Assembly: GCA_024036415.1 (NCBI GenBank)
Contig: JAMWET010001891.1
Coordinates: 186,001 to 250,000, forward strand
Source: Prochilodus magdalenae
Taxonomy: Eukaryota; Chordata; Actinopteri; Characiformes; Prochilodontidae
Length of the DNA stretch: 64,000 nucleotides
Reading direction: 5' to 3'
This document shows positions 12,405 to 23,329 of this stretch, in pieces. The position numbers and the translations under genes are program-made. Each line of letters opens with the position of its first letter. Position 1 is the first letter of the stretch. The notes beneath the pieces are model-generated. The model ran no database searches. It saw only the letters and a program-made list of their open reading frames with translations, and was not told where the DNA came from.

Positions 12405-13130
12405 CATCTGTTCAGGGTTTGGGACGAAATTAAAACTAAGGCAGATGCTTTAGTGCTTCTGCAACGAATGTCCGGGCTAATGCTTTCCGAGACGGAAAAC
12501 TTTCCAAGATGATGATTTTAATGTTTGCATACTAAGGATTCATGAAAGCCAATGGTTCAGTTCCAAGACAACGCCAGTATTCTGAAAATGACCAGATAAT
12601 CTGGGTCTAAAGGCTCCCAATTTATGTCACATGTATCTGTAAACATCACTGGGCAGAAGGAATGGGATAAATCTATGGCGCATAGGGATGGGCAAATAAA
12701 CTGGGGTACAGCATGGTCCGGTAAATCTTCAGGTCATTACCTAACACCAATCATCAATATACTCACCTAAAGTTCTGCCTTAGAGCTGATCTGACACCCA
12801 GGGTAAGACCTTTAATGGGTCTCAGTTCCCATCGTTACGGTAAATTCTGTCCACACGGGACTTTTTGGACCTTAATGCATATAATCTGGGACAGTCCAAA
12901 AAAGAGGGAAGAGGTAATGGACTCTCTTATTAAGATGCACCTCCTTATGGACCCTGAACTTCAGCTGCTCAATGATGATTCAAGACTCTCCATCATTGGA
13001 GGATTTTGGGAAATATGGCTGGCTAGTGCAACTGGTGTAAAATAAATTATCGTCCAGCTGTGGTCACCCTTTCATGACCTATCCCAACATCACTCGCTAC
13101 TGGATGGACTGCAAGAATGAACTTGTACCT
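12405..13130 (+). mobile_element. L1-like LINE fragment
   Basis: An open piece encodes CPHGTFWTLMHIIWDSPKKR and, further on, LQLLNDDSRLSIIGGFWEIW. This is the pattern of the extreme C-terminal region of L1-type ORF2 proteins. Text at 12410-12560 is shared with 16130-16246 and 16784-16870. Frameshifts and stops break the frame. Confidence 0.55.
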
Positions 13131-13149
13131 TTATTTATATATATATACA

Positions 13150-13560
13150 GGTTCTGGGTTTGTGTTGGACCAGAATTCCTCAGTTCTGTTTGATTCTCTA
13201 CACTACTGGAACCATGTCTCCCAAACTCCAGATCAGATATTGTATTAGATCTGTTGATTTAGAAAATCACTAATGACCTCCAGAAGCCTGTTTTTTAGAA
13301 CCATGATCGCTGTGTGTTTCACCCCAGCCACCGCTCGCCAGTCTCTCTGTAGGTCACTTGAGGTCATCTTACGGTGGGTAAGGGACATTGGAACGAGGTG
13401 GCGCTCATCACGGTCAGTAGAGAGTGGGTTTGGCCCTCTGCCAGTCTGTAGCTGTGTTGTCCTGTGTGTTTGCTGCTGGACCTTGTTCTTATGAACCAGA
13501 CACTCACTGTATCTGCCAGTAAAGCTAGAACCCAACCTTCGGTTCCTCACTGAGAAGTGT
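13150..13560 (+). repeat. Dispersed repeat X, intact copy
   Basis: Matches 21765-22345 in reverse orientation over about 400 bases, for example gttgatttagaaaatcacta and ccagccaccgctcgccagtc. The class of element is unknown. It contains a false open frame on each strand. Confidence 0.8.
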
Positions 13561-14188
13561 TTTACGAGTTTACGAGTTATGAGTTATGAGAATAGATGAT
13601 TTTGGTGACTATTGAAGTGTAGTGGTTGCTAATAGCATTAGCCTTGTAGCTCCAGTTTTAAAAGACAGTGGCAAAATGTGTACACCAAGCATGTTTTGGT
13701 TCTATTTGGCAGCTTCTATAAAGACATATCAGCTCTCTTTCGAAGATATCAGTCTATATGCATCCTCATACACGTTCCATTTGGTCAGTTCTCAAACAAG
13801 CTGTAACCTGTAACCTGTAAATGTGTCAGAGCTATGAGTGAAACACAGGCAGGTGCATTGTGAAAGCAGGAGCAGGGGACTTTGTTTGGCGTGCAAGAAA
13901 GGCAAACTTCAAACGGAGACCTAATCCCAGCAGCGACCGCCGCACTTTCATCACTGCTGGAATTGACTCCTTTAGGGAACTCGCAAAGGAAACAAGGTTA
14001 TCATCAAACATCCCATCTCAAAGAAACGTAGACCTGCGCCACGGATCCCATCAATAATTAACACAATATTTGAATAAATAAGTCTGGGGTCATGCGCCCG
14101 GAGTCGGTATGCCCTCTTTACAGAAGCCATTTCATTAATAGAACAAGCAAGGCTTCGCCTACACAAAGCATCCTGAACTGGAACGTAC

Positions 14189-14307
14189 CTGGCTGTGATT
14201 TTCGACTCCTCCAGCAGTTTCCGGAACTCTTCCTTGGCGTGCTGCAATTTGCTTTTTCTCTCCTTGTGCTCTTCTTTTATCCTGGCTTTGACGAACTGAT
14301 CAAAAAT
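14189..14307 (-). CDS. tcerg1l: tcerg1l exon: end of FF domain 1 and start of FF domain 2
   Basis: A 119-bp exon that starts in phase 0 after ctccgcag and ends with AG before gtacgt, leaving a split Arg codon. It encodes residues 260-298: [20 protein letters not shown], then the first helix of FF2 ([19 protein letters not shown]). The Phe pair near residues 261-264 is the second conserved aromatic position of FF1, and F287 is the first of FF2. The charged stretch between them is the usual long helical linker. It aligns from memory with the TCERG1 segment that follows LLLNPKERKQ. No frameshift or stop is seen. Confidence 0.93.
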
Positions 14308-14509
14308 CTGCGGAGAAGCAGAAAGACAGACGCTGGATCACTCGGAGGCACACAGACGAGGATGAGTTGCGAGGCTCGGTAGCAAGGTCACTGTGAATAA
14401 CGTCTCTGTAAGCCTCAGGGTGTCAAATTGAGGTCGAGCTGTGTGCAGGGACGCTGAGGTTTGGTTTACAAAGGCCAAGGTCGGGGAAAGAGCTCAGAGA
14501 GGATTCTAC

Positions 14510-14599
14510 CTGTTTACGCTCCTCTGGACCCAGCAGAAGGTAACGTGGATCAAACACGATCTTGTGTAATTCCTTCTCCCACGTAGAGAATGCAGACAC
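14510..14599 (-). CDS. tcerg1l: tcerg1l exon: core of FF domain 1
   Basis: A 90-bp exon, phase 0 at both ends, between tctcgccag and gtagaa. Its 30 residues (230-259) begin [20 protein letters not shown], the most conserved part of the TCERG1 family, with the FF-domain Trp (S-T-W) and the F-D-P-R-Y helix-2 to 3-10 turn. The next part reads [10 protein letters not shown], where TCERG1 has an Asn in place of this Gly. The exon is separated by only 202 bp from the exon at 14189 and by 1054 bp from the one at 15654. Most of that second intron is a Tc1-like element. Confidence 0.95.
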
Positions 14600-14664
14600 C
14601 TGGCGAGAGAAAACACCCGAGCAATAACAAAAAGGAAGTACATATACAAGTGTCAGATACCATC

Positions 14665-15485
14665 TGTTAACCACCATTCCGGTGCCACAGTCATTCGGAA
14701 TTTCTATTACACTCATCATTAAAAGAACAGATGCACCCAGAAGGAGGTGTGGGGTTGCTGTGCTGTTGGGAAGGAAGATAAAGGTGACCAGGATCAATAA
14801 CTGATGATACAATCAGACTGATATGATCAATATTTATTGAGCTACACATACAGAAGTCTGTCTCTCAGTATGGAGTCGGGCCGCCATCTTTGCTAACCCA
14901 ACATACCAGACGTCTCGGTATGGAGCTGTAGAGGTTCCTAATGGTGTCCTGTGATAATCCATCCCATGCAGCTTGAATATCCTCATACAGTTCCTGCAGA
15001 TGGTGCGGTAGGGGTGGAGGTGGAGTGACACCGGGCCGTCTGGACATGTGATGCGTGACAACAAACCCTTCATCATCATCTCCGCCAAGACAAAAGCGGG
15101 ACTCGTCACTGAAGATGACCTGCTGCCATTCTGAGTGACTCCATGACAGACAGTCTTTGGTGACGTTGATGTGGTGGTAGGTGCAGTCGTCCTAACGGTC
15201 TACGTCCATGTAGTCCTGCATCATGGAGTCATCTTCCAATGGTGCTTCTTCTAACAGGATGACTCATGGAGGCATCATGAGTCATTGAATGTCCACAATG
15301 GTGGCCGTTGGGTCAGTCAGGTACAGCGATAAGGCCCGTCCTTGCTTACGCCGCATGCACGTGAAAGCTGAATCATTTGCATGTCTCATGATGTCAAACC
15401 TACCCACCAAGTTTCATTCCAGTCAGTTGATTCTATCTGGGTGTGGCTATGTGTGGAACTATTCTTTTGATGATGAGTGTAGATA
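14665..15485 (-). mobile_element. Tc1-like family B copy, near complete
   Basis: The ends are inverted: ctcatcattaaaagaacag at the left and ctattcttttgatgatgag at the right. Inside, the minus strand encodes FCLGGDD-like text, then RRPGVTPPPPLPHHLQELYE and SQDTIRNLYSS, ending GGPTPY, the C-terminus of a Tc1-type transposase. The N-terminal half is missing. It fills most of the intron between the exons at 14510 and 15654. Confidence 0.75.
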
Positions 15486-15653
15486 AGAGGATACCCTGAG
15501 ATCAGGAGATCATTTGAGATTACTCTCAAACATGTTGAAGAACGGTGCCTGTAACCCTCATTTAGAACCCAAAACTAAGACTGACCGCTCAGTCGGGGGT
15601 TCACCCAATTTAAGGGTCCTACTGTGCAAAGTCAGTGCTTTTAGGCTACTCAC

Positions 15654-15786
15654 CCCTCGCTCCAGGAGCATGTCTCTGAAGTGCGTGATCCGTAGCTCTA
15701 ACGGTAGAACCATCTGATTAGGTGTTCTGCACCTTTCTCCACCGTCCTCCTCTCCTGAAGCAACACAATCCATTGGCTCCTCCAGT
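15654..15786 (-). CDS. tcerg1l: tcerg1l exon: linker and first helix of FF domain 1
   Basis: A 133-bp exon that begins with one base completing a Lys codon and ends with GGG before gtgagt. It encodes residues 186-229: a Gly/Glu-rich variable linker (LEEPMDCVASGEEDGGERCR), then VLPLELRITHFRDMLLERG. The last part is FF1 helix 1, and F221 is its conserved Phe. The acceptor, cccattaag, has a fair pyrimidine tract upstream. A second AG (gcttcag) lies inside the exon, but using it would break the phase with the exon at 20476, so I chose the outer one. The linker is poorly conserved in the family and the FF helix is well conserved. Confidence 0.9.
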
Positions 15787-15865
15787 CTTAATGGGAAGTG
15801 AAAGAAAAGAAAAAAGGGATTAACCTCAGGCTACGTTCACTTTTTGCAAGTCTTATTACTAAAGT

Positions 15866-16062
15866 GTGGTTGGTGTAGCGTAGTGGATAACACCACAACC
15901 CACCAGGGAGCAGCCACCACCACATGTGGGAGACTGGGATTCGAATCCCGGTCTGGGTGACTATGCTGTGCTACACCAATAGGAGTCCTTGGGCAAGACT
16001 CCTAACACCACACTAGCCTGCCTGTAATATGATTAGCCTTGTAAGTCTCTCTGATAGAGTCA
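15866..16062 (+). mobile_element. SINE family A copy
   Basis: The head gtggttggtgtagcgtagtg is followed by gggattcgaatcccggtctg, a good Pol III B-box. The tail has ccttgggcaagactcctaac and a worn ctctgatagagtc. It is one of the best-kept heads in the window. Confidence 0.82.
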
Positions 16063-16129
16063 CTCAAAGTGTATTTCTTGAACATTGGGAGCATCTTAAT
16101 CAACAGCTTTAGCAGCAAAGCCAGCTGCT

Positions 16130-16246
16130 CTCCTCCGAAAGATGATTTGGGGTGAAGGTAAAATTAAGGCAGATGGTTTAATACCTCTGCAGCAAACTTT
16201 CATGCTTATGCTTCCACGCATCATCATTCCAAGACTATGCTGGAGA
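16130..16246 (+). mobile_element. L1-like fragment, left of a Tc1 insertion
   Basis: Matches 12415-12530 (ttaaggcagatg, cttctgca-type words). It continues after the element at 16247-16783, in 16784-16870. Confidence 0.6.
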
Positions 16247-16783
16247 TACAGGGGTTGGACAATGAAACTGAAGCACCTGTCATTTTAGTGTGGGAGGTCT
16301 CATGGCTAAATTGGACCAGCCTGGTGGCCAATCTTCATTAACTGCACATTGCACCAGTAAGAGCAGAGTGTGAAGGTTCAGTTAACAGGTAAGAGCACAG
16401 TTCTGCTCAAAATACTGCAATGCACACAGCATTATGGGTGACATACCAGAGTTCAAAAGAGGACAAACTGTTGGTGCACGTCTTGCTGGCGCATCTGTGA
16501 CCAAGACAGCAAGTCTTTGTGATGTATCATGAGCCACGATATCCAGGGTAATTTCTGCATACCACCAAGACGGACGAACCTCCACCAGCATCACATAGTG
16601 ACCTGGCCACTATCCTGCAAGAAGAATGGCTTAAACTCCCTCTGACCACTGTGCAGGACGCAGTATATGTCATTCCCAAGACCAACTGATGCTGTATTGG
16701 CCGCAAAAGGAGGCCCTACACCATACTAATAAATGATTGTGGTCTAAAACCAGGTGTTTCAGTTTCATTGTTCAACCCCTGTA
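16247..16783 (-). mobile_element. Tc1-like family C element with intact terminal repeats
   Basis: Begins tacaggggttggacaatgaa and ends with its inverse (ttcattgttcaacccctgta), flanked by TA, the Tc1 target. The interior plus strand encodes MGDIPEFKRGQTVGARLAGA, an N-terminal DNA-binding segment, then jumps to text like a transposase C-terminus. A near-identical element is at 30155-30690. It is 537 bp and non-autonomous. Confidence 0.9.
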
Positions 16784-16870
16784 TATGCACATAAGTTTTC
16801 ATGACAGCCAACGGTTTGGTACCAAGTCAATCCCAATATTCCCAATATTCTCATGATGTTTTCGAGTACC
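16784..16870 (+). mobile_element. L1-like fragment, right of a Tc1 insertion
   Basis: The text catgacagccaacggtttgg continues the match to the L1-like copy at about 12540-12600, interrupted by the Tc1-like element before it. Confidence 0.55.
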
Positions 16871-17149
16871 ATATATCCTGGGAATACAATTCTTACACAC
16901 ACACATACACACATGTTTCATCCTCTTGTAAATTTCTATATTGGAGGTTTTTAAGGTGGACTATAAAAATCCATGAGACCTTTGTTTTGTAGTTTGATAT
17001 ATTCACTTAATGTAAAGCATGAAGATAAAAATATTGACTGGTATTGTAACTTCATTCACCCATTTCCATCTCCTGTGAGCATGACTGACATGTGTCAGTG
17101 CAGTCTTAATAAAATATCAATACCAGACCATTCAAAGATAATATGTGCT

Positions 17150-17535
17150 GTGGCAGGGGTGAGGTGGAGTTGCCGCCATTTTTACCAGAATTGGGCATGT
17201 GCTTCTTCTGATCACCCACAGCTGATAAACTGGCCCTCCCTCTAGTCTGGAAAGGCAGGGATATGTGGCTGGCAGGCCACGCCAGAGAGAGGAAGAGACG
17301 TGTGGTCTATAGGCCACAAGTGAGCGAGCAAGCAAGGACTGACTAGGCTGAGTAAGCCTCATGTCTGAGTCGCATTTCTTATATGTAAATAGAGTACACT
17401 GGTGGCTTGCGCTGGGGTTTCACTGAGGTTGTCCCGGTCAGTGTGCTCGGCCGAGGGAGCCAGAGTACCAAATATGGGTGTAGGATCTGTATTATAATAA
17501 ACTGTGCAGTAAGCTTTCCCTCGTCCGATGCATAA
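17150..17535 (+). mobile_element. Possible solo LTR
   Basis: Starts tgtggcaggggtgaggtgga. It has a CG-bearing, GA-rich interior, an AATAAA near 17496 and a short tail. This layout resembles a fish LTR, but ends and target duplication are not certain. Confidence 0.3.
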
Positions 17536-18269
17536 AGTCAATGCTCATGGATCTGGTCATGTGACTAATTAGCCACCTACAACTATAGTATCAAATCAAG
17601 ATGACCTATAATTGAATTTATAGTTCACTGTTCAGTAAAAAACACATCAACAACTCCTGACAAGTGCAAAACATGCTCATGATTGCGACCGCAGGAAGTT
17701 AATTAAAACCCGTAGGTGTTAATTCAACACTGGGGATATGGTGTGGACGCTTTGCAGTTTAACAGATGGTTAGCCCAAATTTACGCTTCAGTGAGAACTT
17801 AGTCGAAATGCTTATTGAAATGACTTCCTCCCCTGGCTCCGGCTTTGACTTTGCTTCAGTAAAAATAACAGATTGAACGTCAGCCTTTCTAAAAATAAAT
17901 AAATAAGTATATAAAAAACCCTACACCGAATGCAAATAAGACCTCCCCCATCTTCTTGGAATGCAAATTCTGAGGACCTGTTGCATGCTCCAGCGTATAA
18001 ACACACGCTTCAAAAAAGCTTGTTGGAGGATTTGTGTGCTGAGTTCAGGATACAGTTAGTAGCATGCATTTACTGCAGAATTATGGTTATTCAGATTAGT
18101 GCTACTGCATGTGGCCTAGGAGTTACACAACTTCAGAGTTTTTGAAGTCAACATTCATGGTTCCCTGTGGAAATGTTGGCTCCCCTGGTATATTTGAGCA
18201 AAACATGGTTTAAAAAAACAGCTTTTATTGCTTATCTTTTCACTCTTTCCTTTTAAATATCAACAAAAA
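17536..18269. other. Intron stretch, nothing recognised
   Basis: AT-rich intronic DNA with no supported repeat or gene. Confidence 0.45.
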
Positions 18270-18775
18270 TTGTACTTCTATTTATAGGACATTGACTTAA
18301 CATGGAATTAAGCTCGCCAGACAAATAATAGGCACCTGCAACAGCTGTGATTAAGTGGACAAGTTTCTGGATGTTAGCCACATCAGTGTTCAGACACTCT
18401 CCCACCAAAGAATTGTCCAGTTGGGCCAGATTTGGTGGATGCCCTTTTCCTGGCACATTTCCTGTAGACTGGGATTTTAGCCACTGCTGGTAGACCTGTA
18501 TGACCGTACGCTTCCATACACCTGCAGATTCAGCTACTTCCTTCACACTATGGTCTTTGGCCACGCCCACATGCAGTCCCTCCTTTTAGCCAATCATTAA
18601 CATCTGCTCTGGAGCCATTTTCCACACATGGAACGAAACATTCACCGCACTGTACCACCTCTTCTCAATCTATGGATCCCGTCACTCACACCCCGCAGGT
18701 AGAGCCCCATCATCCCCGTGCAATGCCATCTAGGAACCTGAAGTTACTACCACCTTAAACACACAAGGTGGCTAT
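18270..18775 (-). mobile_element. Tc1-like family A copy
   Basis: The minus strand encodes GVAKDHSVKEVAESAGVWKR followed by TVIQVYQQWLKSQS, then a worn C-terminal tail. The right flank (ctatggatcccgtcactcac) is shared with the copy at 49255-49690, so the family extends past the coding remnant. Confidence 0.72.
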
Positions 18776-19149
18776 TTTTGTCTGGTGAGCTTATTTCCTT
18801 TTCAAATCTATGTGTGCTACAATTGTGGACACCCTCTGTGGACATTTAATTCACTGTGCAGCTTCTCTTTGGATAGATAGCAGTCTTCTACTGTAAAAAA
18901 TTTAAGAGGTTGGACAATACATGGCAATGGATCCGAGACCATTCCTCCATCTCTACAGGTCCTTCAGATTCCGAGCGCTGTACTTTTTAGCTCTCTTCTT
19001 CAGCGACTCCCACAGGCCAGGGAGTGGGATAATGATGAGAAGGTCTTCAGTCTGTTATCAGTGGACTATCTTTGTGTTGATTTTGAGTTGGGTTTTGGAT
19101 ACTGGAAGCTCCAAACACAGCCCAGTTTAAGCTTCCTAGCTGGGGCAGT

Positions 19150-20022
19150 CAGGTTTTGATGGAGTCTGTGACGCGATGTATCTAAATGCACTGTACAGGG
19201 CTTTCAAAAGATTATCAACCACACAACATCACAGATCTACCACTGCAGTGCACAGTCGGGATAAGATACTTTATCTGCATGGGTATCTCTGTGTCTACAG
19301 TAAATCTACCTCTGGGGTTTGTTGCCAAAAAGATCTATATCGGTCTCATCTGACCACAGAACATGGTTCCATTGCAAGTTTCAGAAGCATCTGGCAAACT
19401 GTATGTGCTACAGTCAAGCGATTCTGGACAGCAGAGGCTGGCAACCCTCCTATAATCATTTGGTCATGTGGTTGGTGTCTCATTTATAGTTTGGAAGATG
19501 TTCCTGATCTCAAGACCTAGCTAAGGTATACAGTTCTCCAGATTTGATCCCTGGAGAGTAATGACTTGAACCATCCTCCTCACTGCTTGGGGGTCAGTAT
19601 ATATGTAGATCCTTTTTTCCAGTAGATTCTTTACATCTCCAACTTCTTTGCCATAGTATGGGAAATGTGCATTTGAAACTGTTAGCCATTTTCTGAGTTG
19701 TCCAGTCTAACAACTTATAGGTAAACACCACTGCTATATTCTCTGGTCTTTTTCATGGAATTTGGCATATGTGTCTCATTTTAACCCCACGATAACTGGA
19801 AGTAATGACTGTTCAGGTAAACCTATAATATGAAGGGGTAAAATACTGGATTTCACTCATAAGAATTTCTAGTGGTGCCAATAATCAATGTCTGATTCAT
19901 TTTATGATTAAATTTTTTTTTTTCAGTCATTCTACTCTATAAAAAAGCTAGATATTAAAAGCTAGACATACAGTTTTGTTCATGTTTAGCAGGGGTTCCA
20001 GTATTTATGGAGGGCACTGTAT
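19150..20022 (-). mobile_element. Tc1-like family D relic
   Basis: The right end gttccagtatttatggaggg plus cactgta resembles a classic Tc1 terminal repeat. On the minus strand, text near 19310-19380 reads WNHVLWSDETDIDLFGNKP, a central DDE-domain motif of Tc1 transposases (the second catalytic Asp is in SDET). The frame is broken. The left end is not found. Confidence 0.65.
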
Positions 20023-20475
20023 GTGATAAGAGTATAGTCAGCGTCGACTAATTGCTGATGACAGGAATGAATAAAACCAAAAAAAGCTTTGCAACAAGCA
20101 ACTTTAAAAATCCGACCTGCCATGAATCACACTCCACAGGCAATAGAGCATTAAGTGACCTATCCAATGATCTCTGGATTGCTTTGCCAGCCTTCAAGGA
20201 ATCTGAGACATGGACTCTGAAATCTGACTTGGCACAGCCAAGGTAAACATGTCGAGATCACAGTAACTGGGTGAAACAGACCCTCAGGGAACCATAGATC
20301 TCATTCTGTTGTCCTCTCTAAAGGCAGCCATCTTGTCAGTGTCATAATCACATGATCAGGGACTAGTCAACATCAGCATCAACCGAAAAGCTGACCAGTC
20401 TGTTTAACCCCTAATGCTGCCTGCCTGTAGAACTGCTCAGACCTTTCTGACCGTATGGGATAGCAGGGCACATAC

Positions 20476-20563
20476 TTGTTGCGTTTGGATTTTGAAATAT
20501 GGTCTTCCTCGTCATCATCATCATCCTCATCATCATCGGCCGATGGCGAGTTGGAGCCATCCT
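20476..20563 (-). CDS. tcerg1l: tcerg1l exon: acidic/basic linker with poly-Asp run
   Basis: An 88-bp exon between ttcatctgcag and gtatgt. It encodes residues 157-184: DGSNSPSADDDEDDDDDEED followed by HISKSKRN. A split Glu codon joins it to the WW exon (G plus AG), and a split Lys codon joins it to the exon at 15654 (AA plus A). The acidic run lies in a GAT/GAC triplet repeat, so its length may vary between individuals. The SKSKRNK end is basic and could add to nuclear import (inference). A comparable Ser/acidic then KRNR linker sits between the WW and FF domains in mammalian TCERG1L, as I recall it. Confidence 0.88.
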
Positions 20564-21283
20564 CTGCAGATGAAGCAAACAGGCATCATATTGACATATT
20601 GCTGTTTAGGCTACTCCGTTCTTAGAACGCTTCCAATTTTTCCTGGATTTCCTGAATTAAATATGGGAAAAAGCTAAAAATGGCTATAATCAGTCACCAT
20701 AGTAACCATTACAATAATCTGTACTACAAACTTTGGTAGGTTTTCCTCCATCAGAGAATCACTCCTAGAGTCATCAGTTGAGTTATGATCATAACGAAAT
20801 ACTTTGGGAGCGTAAGTGATGTGAGACATCATTCATTTTTGTCAGTGTATGTCTCCGTATTCTAAACGCATGTCCTAATTCAGGATTAGGGCCATCTTTG
20901 TTTGAACTGTTGAAGTTCAGACATCAATAACTAACCGTCTGACGACTGCAATAAGGCTAAATCTATAAAATGAACAAGCCTTGGGGAAATCTAGTCAGCC
21001 GGGTAATAACTTCCAGGCGGGATCCAAACTAATTCAATATTTGCAGAAGCAGTAGCATCAGATTAGGCCTTATTAGCTAATCCATAAGAACACCGGGCCA
21101 ATAGTTTGGGGTATTATCCTTTAGCGTAAAGATCATTATGATTATACAGGGATTACATCGATAGCTCTACTACATGGAATCAATAACTGGAATGCAAATT
21201 GGCACCTTCTTCATTTAACAGTTTCCGGATTCGCTTTATCCACTTTCCCTTTCTTCAGGGAAGCAAGCACATCCCAGCCTTAC

Positions 21284-21435
21284 CCAGCGAGTCTTTCTTG
21301 CGCTTGTGTGGAGGATCCTCTATGATTTTGTTGAGGTCTCCCCGGTCTTTGAGGTCCACTGGCTTCTCCCACACAGACAGCTGCATGGTGGGGTTGAAGA
21401 AGAACACCCTGTCATCTCCTGTCCAAACCACACAC
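21284..21435 (-). CDS. tcerg1l: tcerg1l exon: WW domain
   Basis: A 152-bp exon between cttgcag and gtaagg. It encodes residues 106-155, beginning [20 protein letters not shown]. With the Trp split across the upstream junction (W105), the spacing to W127 is 22 residues. FFFN and the closing VWEKP match a WW domain, the fold that binds proline-rich ligands. It corresponds to the third WW domain of TCERG1 ([16 protein letters not shown]). Downstream, [15 protein letters not shown] gives a basic cluster that could serve in nuclear localisation (inference). The downstream codon is also split (G plus AG). This is the clearest diagnostic exon of the gene. Confidence 0.96.
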
Positions 21436-21764
21436 CTGCAAGACACCGAGAGATACCTGCAGGCTGAGAGAGGAGCGTGGCTGACGTGCATGCACAAACT
21501 CACACAGGCACACACAGCTGAAGGCCAAACTGGACGGAGGACGCTATGCTGTAACAGACACTCACGACAGAGTTATGAAAGTAGGTGCAGTGTAGGGGTC
21601 TTGCCTGGAAATCCACCAAGTGGGGTGGGATCTATGGTGTTAGGTGTCCTGGTATACTTTATCCATCACCTAATTTTCAAGTTACAATACAATTTCATTA
21701 CAGCTCTGGAATAAATAAGAGACCACTCCAGCTTCTTCGTAAATCAGCATCTCCACATGTACAG

Positions 21765-22345
21765 CAGGTTCTCAGTGAGGAACCGAAGGTTGGGTTCTAG
21801 CTTTACTGGCAGATACAGTGAGCGTCTGGTTCATAAGAACAAGGTCCAGCAGCAAACACACAGGACAACACAGCTACAGACTGGCAGAGGGCCAAAAACT
21901 CCACTCTCTATGAGCGCCACCTGATCCCAATATACCTGATGAGCGCCTATTTTTTATCTTTTACTTTATAATGTCTCCTCTATTTGTACAATCTATCTTG
22001 CTTCTGTTGTTACTTCTGTATAGTTTGTATATCTGCTACTGGATGCCTTGAATTTCCCTCTGGGATCAATAAAGTATCTATCTATCAGATCTATCAATGT
22101 CCCTTACCCACCGTAAGATGACCTCAGGTGACCTACAGAGAGACTGGCGAGCGGTGGCTGGGGTGAAACGCACAGCGAGCATGGTTCTAAAAACAGGCTT
22201 CTGAAGGTCATTAGTGATTTTCTAAATCAACAGATCTAATACAATATCTGATCTGGAGTTTGGGAGACATGCTTCCAGTAGTGTAGAGAATCAAACAGAA
22301 CTGAGGAATTCTTGTCCAACACAAACCCAGAAGCTGTACCACTAG
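21765..22345 (-). repeat. Dispersed repeat X, copy interrupted by a LINE tail
   Basis: Reverse-orientation copy of 13150-13560. The match breaks after gagcgccacctgatcccaat and resumes at caatgtcccttacccaccgt, leaving about 140 foreign bases in between. Confidence 0.8.
21950..22090 (+). mobile_element. LINE 3' end nested in repeat X
   Basis: The text gaatttccctctgggatcaa plus taaagtatctatctatc is a typical fish LINE 3' terminus with a short tetranucleotide tail. It is absent from the paralogous copy at 13150-13560. Confidence 0.75.
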
Positions 22346-22429
22346 AGACACTGATCAGTTCCAGGTGGTCTTTTTCTATTTTTCCCAGAGCTGTATAAGC
22401 CAAAGCCCTGTTGGTCTCTCGTGCTGTTG

Positions 22430-23010
22430 TGCTGCATCCTTTGTAAGTGAAGTGTGCCTCGGAGAAGAGTCAATTGCGCAGTTGGAGGAGTTCAAGAGGG
22501 GTCTTATCGTAGGGCTGTGGGAAGGGGGATTGTCTCATTGACGTATTGTGGACCATACCATTATTACAGTTACTACCTTAGCATGCTGTTGGTGGCAGTG
22601 GACAGAAAAAGGCATGCACCAGTGGCATGAAGGATTTGGGAGACCTACACGAACCAGAGAGAGAGAGAGAATGAATTGTCCGTCATACCCAACAGCCACC
22701 ACTGGGGACATTTAGCGACCAATGAAGCCTCTATGAGTCATCCTGTTGGTGCCAGCACCATTGGCAGACGACTGCACAATGCAGGACTACATGCACTCAG
22801 ACCTTAACACCACTTCAACGTCGCCAAAGACCACAGTAGTGTCATACCAGACTGTCATGGAGTGATTCAGAGTTTCAGCTGGTCATCTTTAGTGATTAGT
22901 CCCGAATCCATGTGTGGAGGCACCGTGGTCAGCACCAAGATGAATGGTTTGTCCCGAAGGCCTGGTGTCACTCCACCTCCACCCGCTTTGATCGCAATTA
23001 AGTTCAATAG
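22430..23010 (+). mobile_element. Tc1-like family B copy, decayed
   Basis: Contains atgagtcatcctgttggtgc, agcaccattggcagacgact and gtgtggaggcaccgtggtca, which match family B in the opposite orientation to the copies at 14665 and 52880. It retains more of the central part of the transposase than the others but has many stops. Confidence 0.6.
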
Positions 23011-23329
23011 CTAAACCACAGTATTGACGCTCTGCACTACCAGGGGTTAAAGGTCATCCCAACAACATGATGACGTTGAAGCAGGTGTAGCTTATTCGGA
23101 TTCGAAGTAACCATTGTAAGAACGTAGACCTCTATGTGGTAGGTTGAGGGCTTTTTAGCTAGAACCTTAAACCCTCCCAACATACTCAACTCCAGATGCC
23201 TCGATTGTGATCTGAACATTGCCTGGCCGATGGAGGAATCACGCATTCCTCAGGAGTCCACAAAGTAATTTGATGTGACTTCAAGCCAAGCATAACAAAC
23301 AAATTCTGACATTTCATTTTGACTCACAT

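Noticed and set aside
15740..15760. Alternative acceptor (gcttcag) inside the exon at 15654-15786
   Set aside because: It would break the phase with the exon at 20476 and has no pyrimidine tract.
15866..16062. A functional tRNA gene
   Set aside because: The tRNA-like head and B-box belong to a SINE with many copies and a LINE-like tail; no complete cloverleaf was found.
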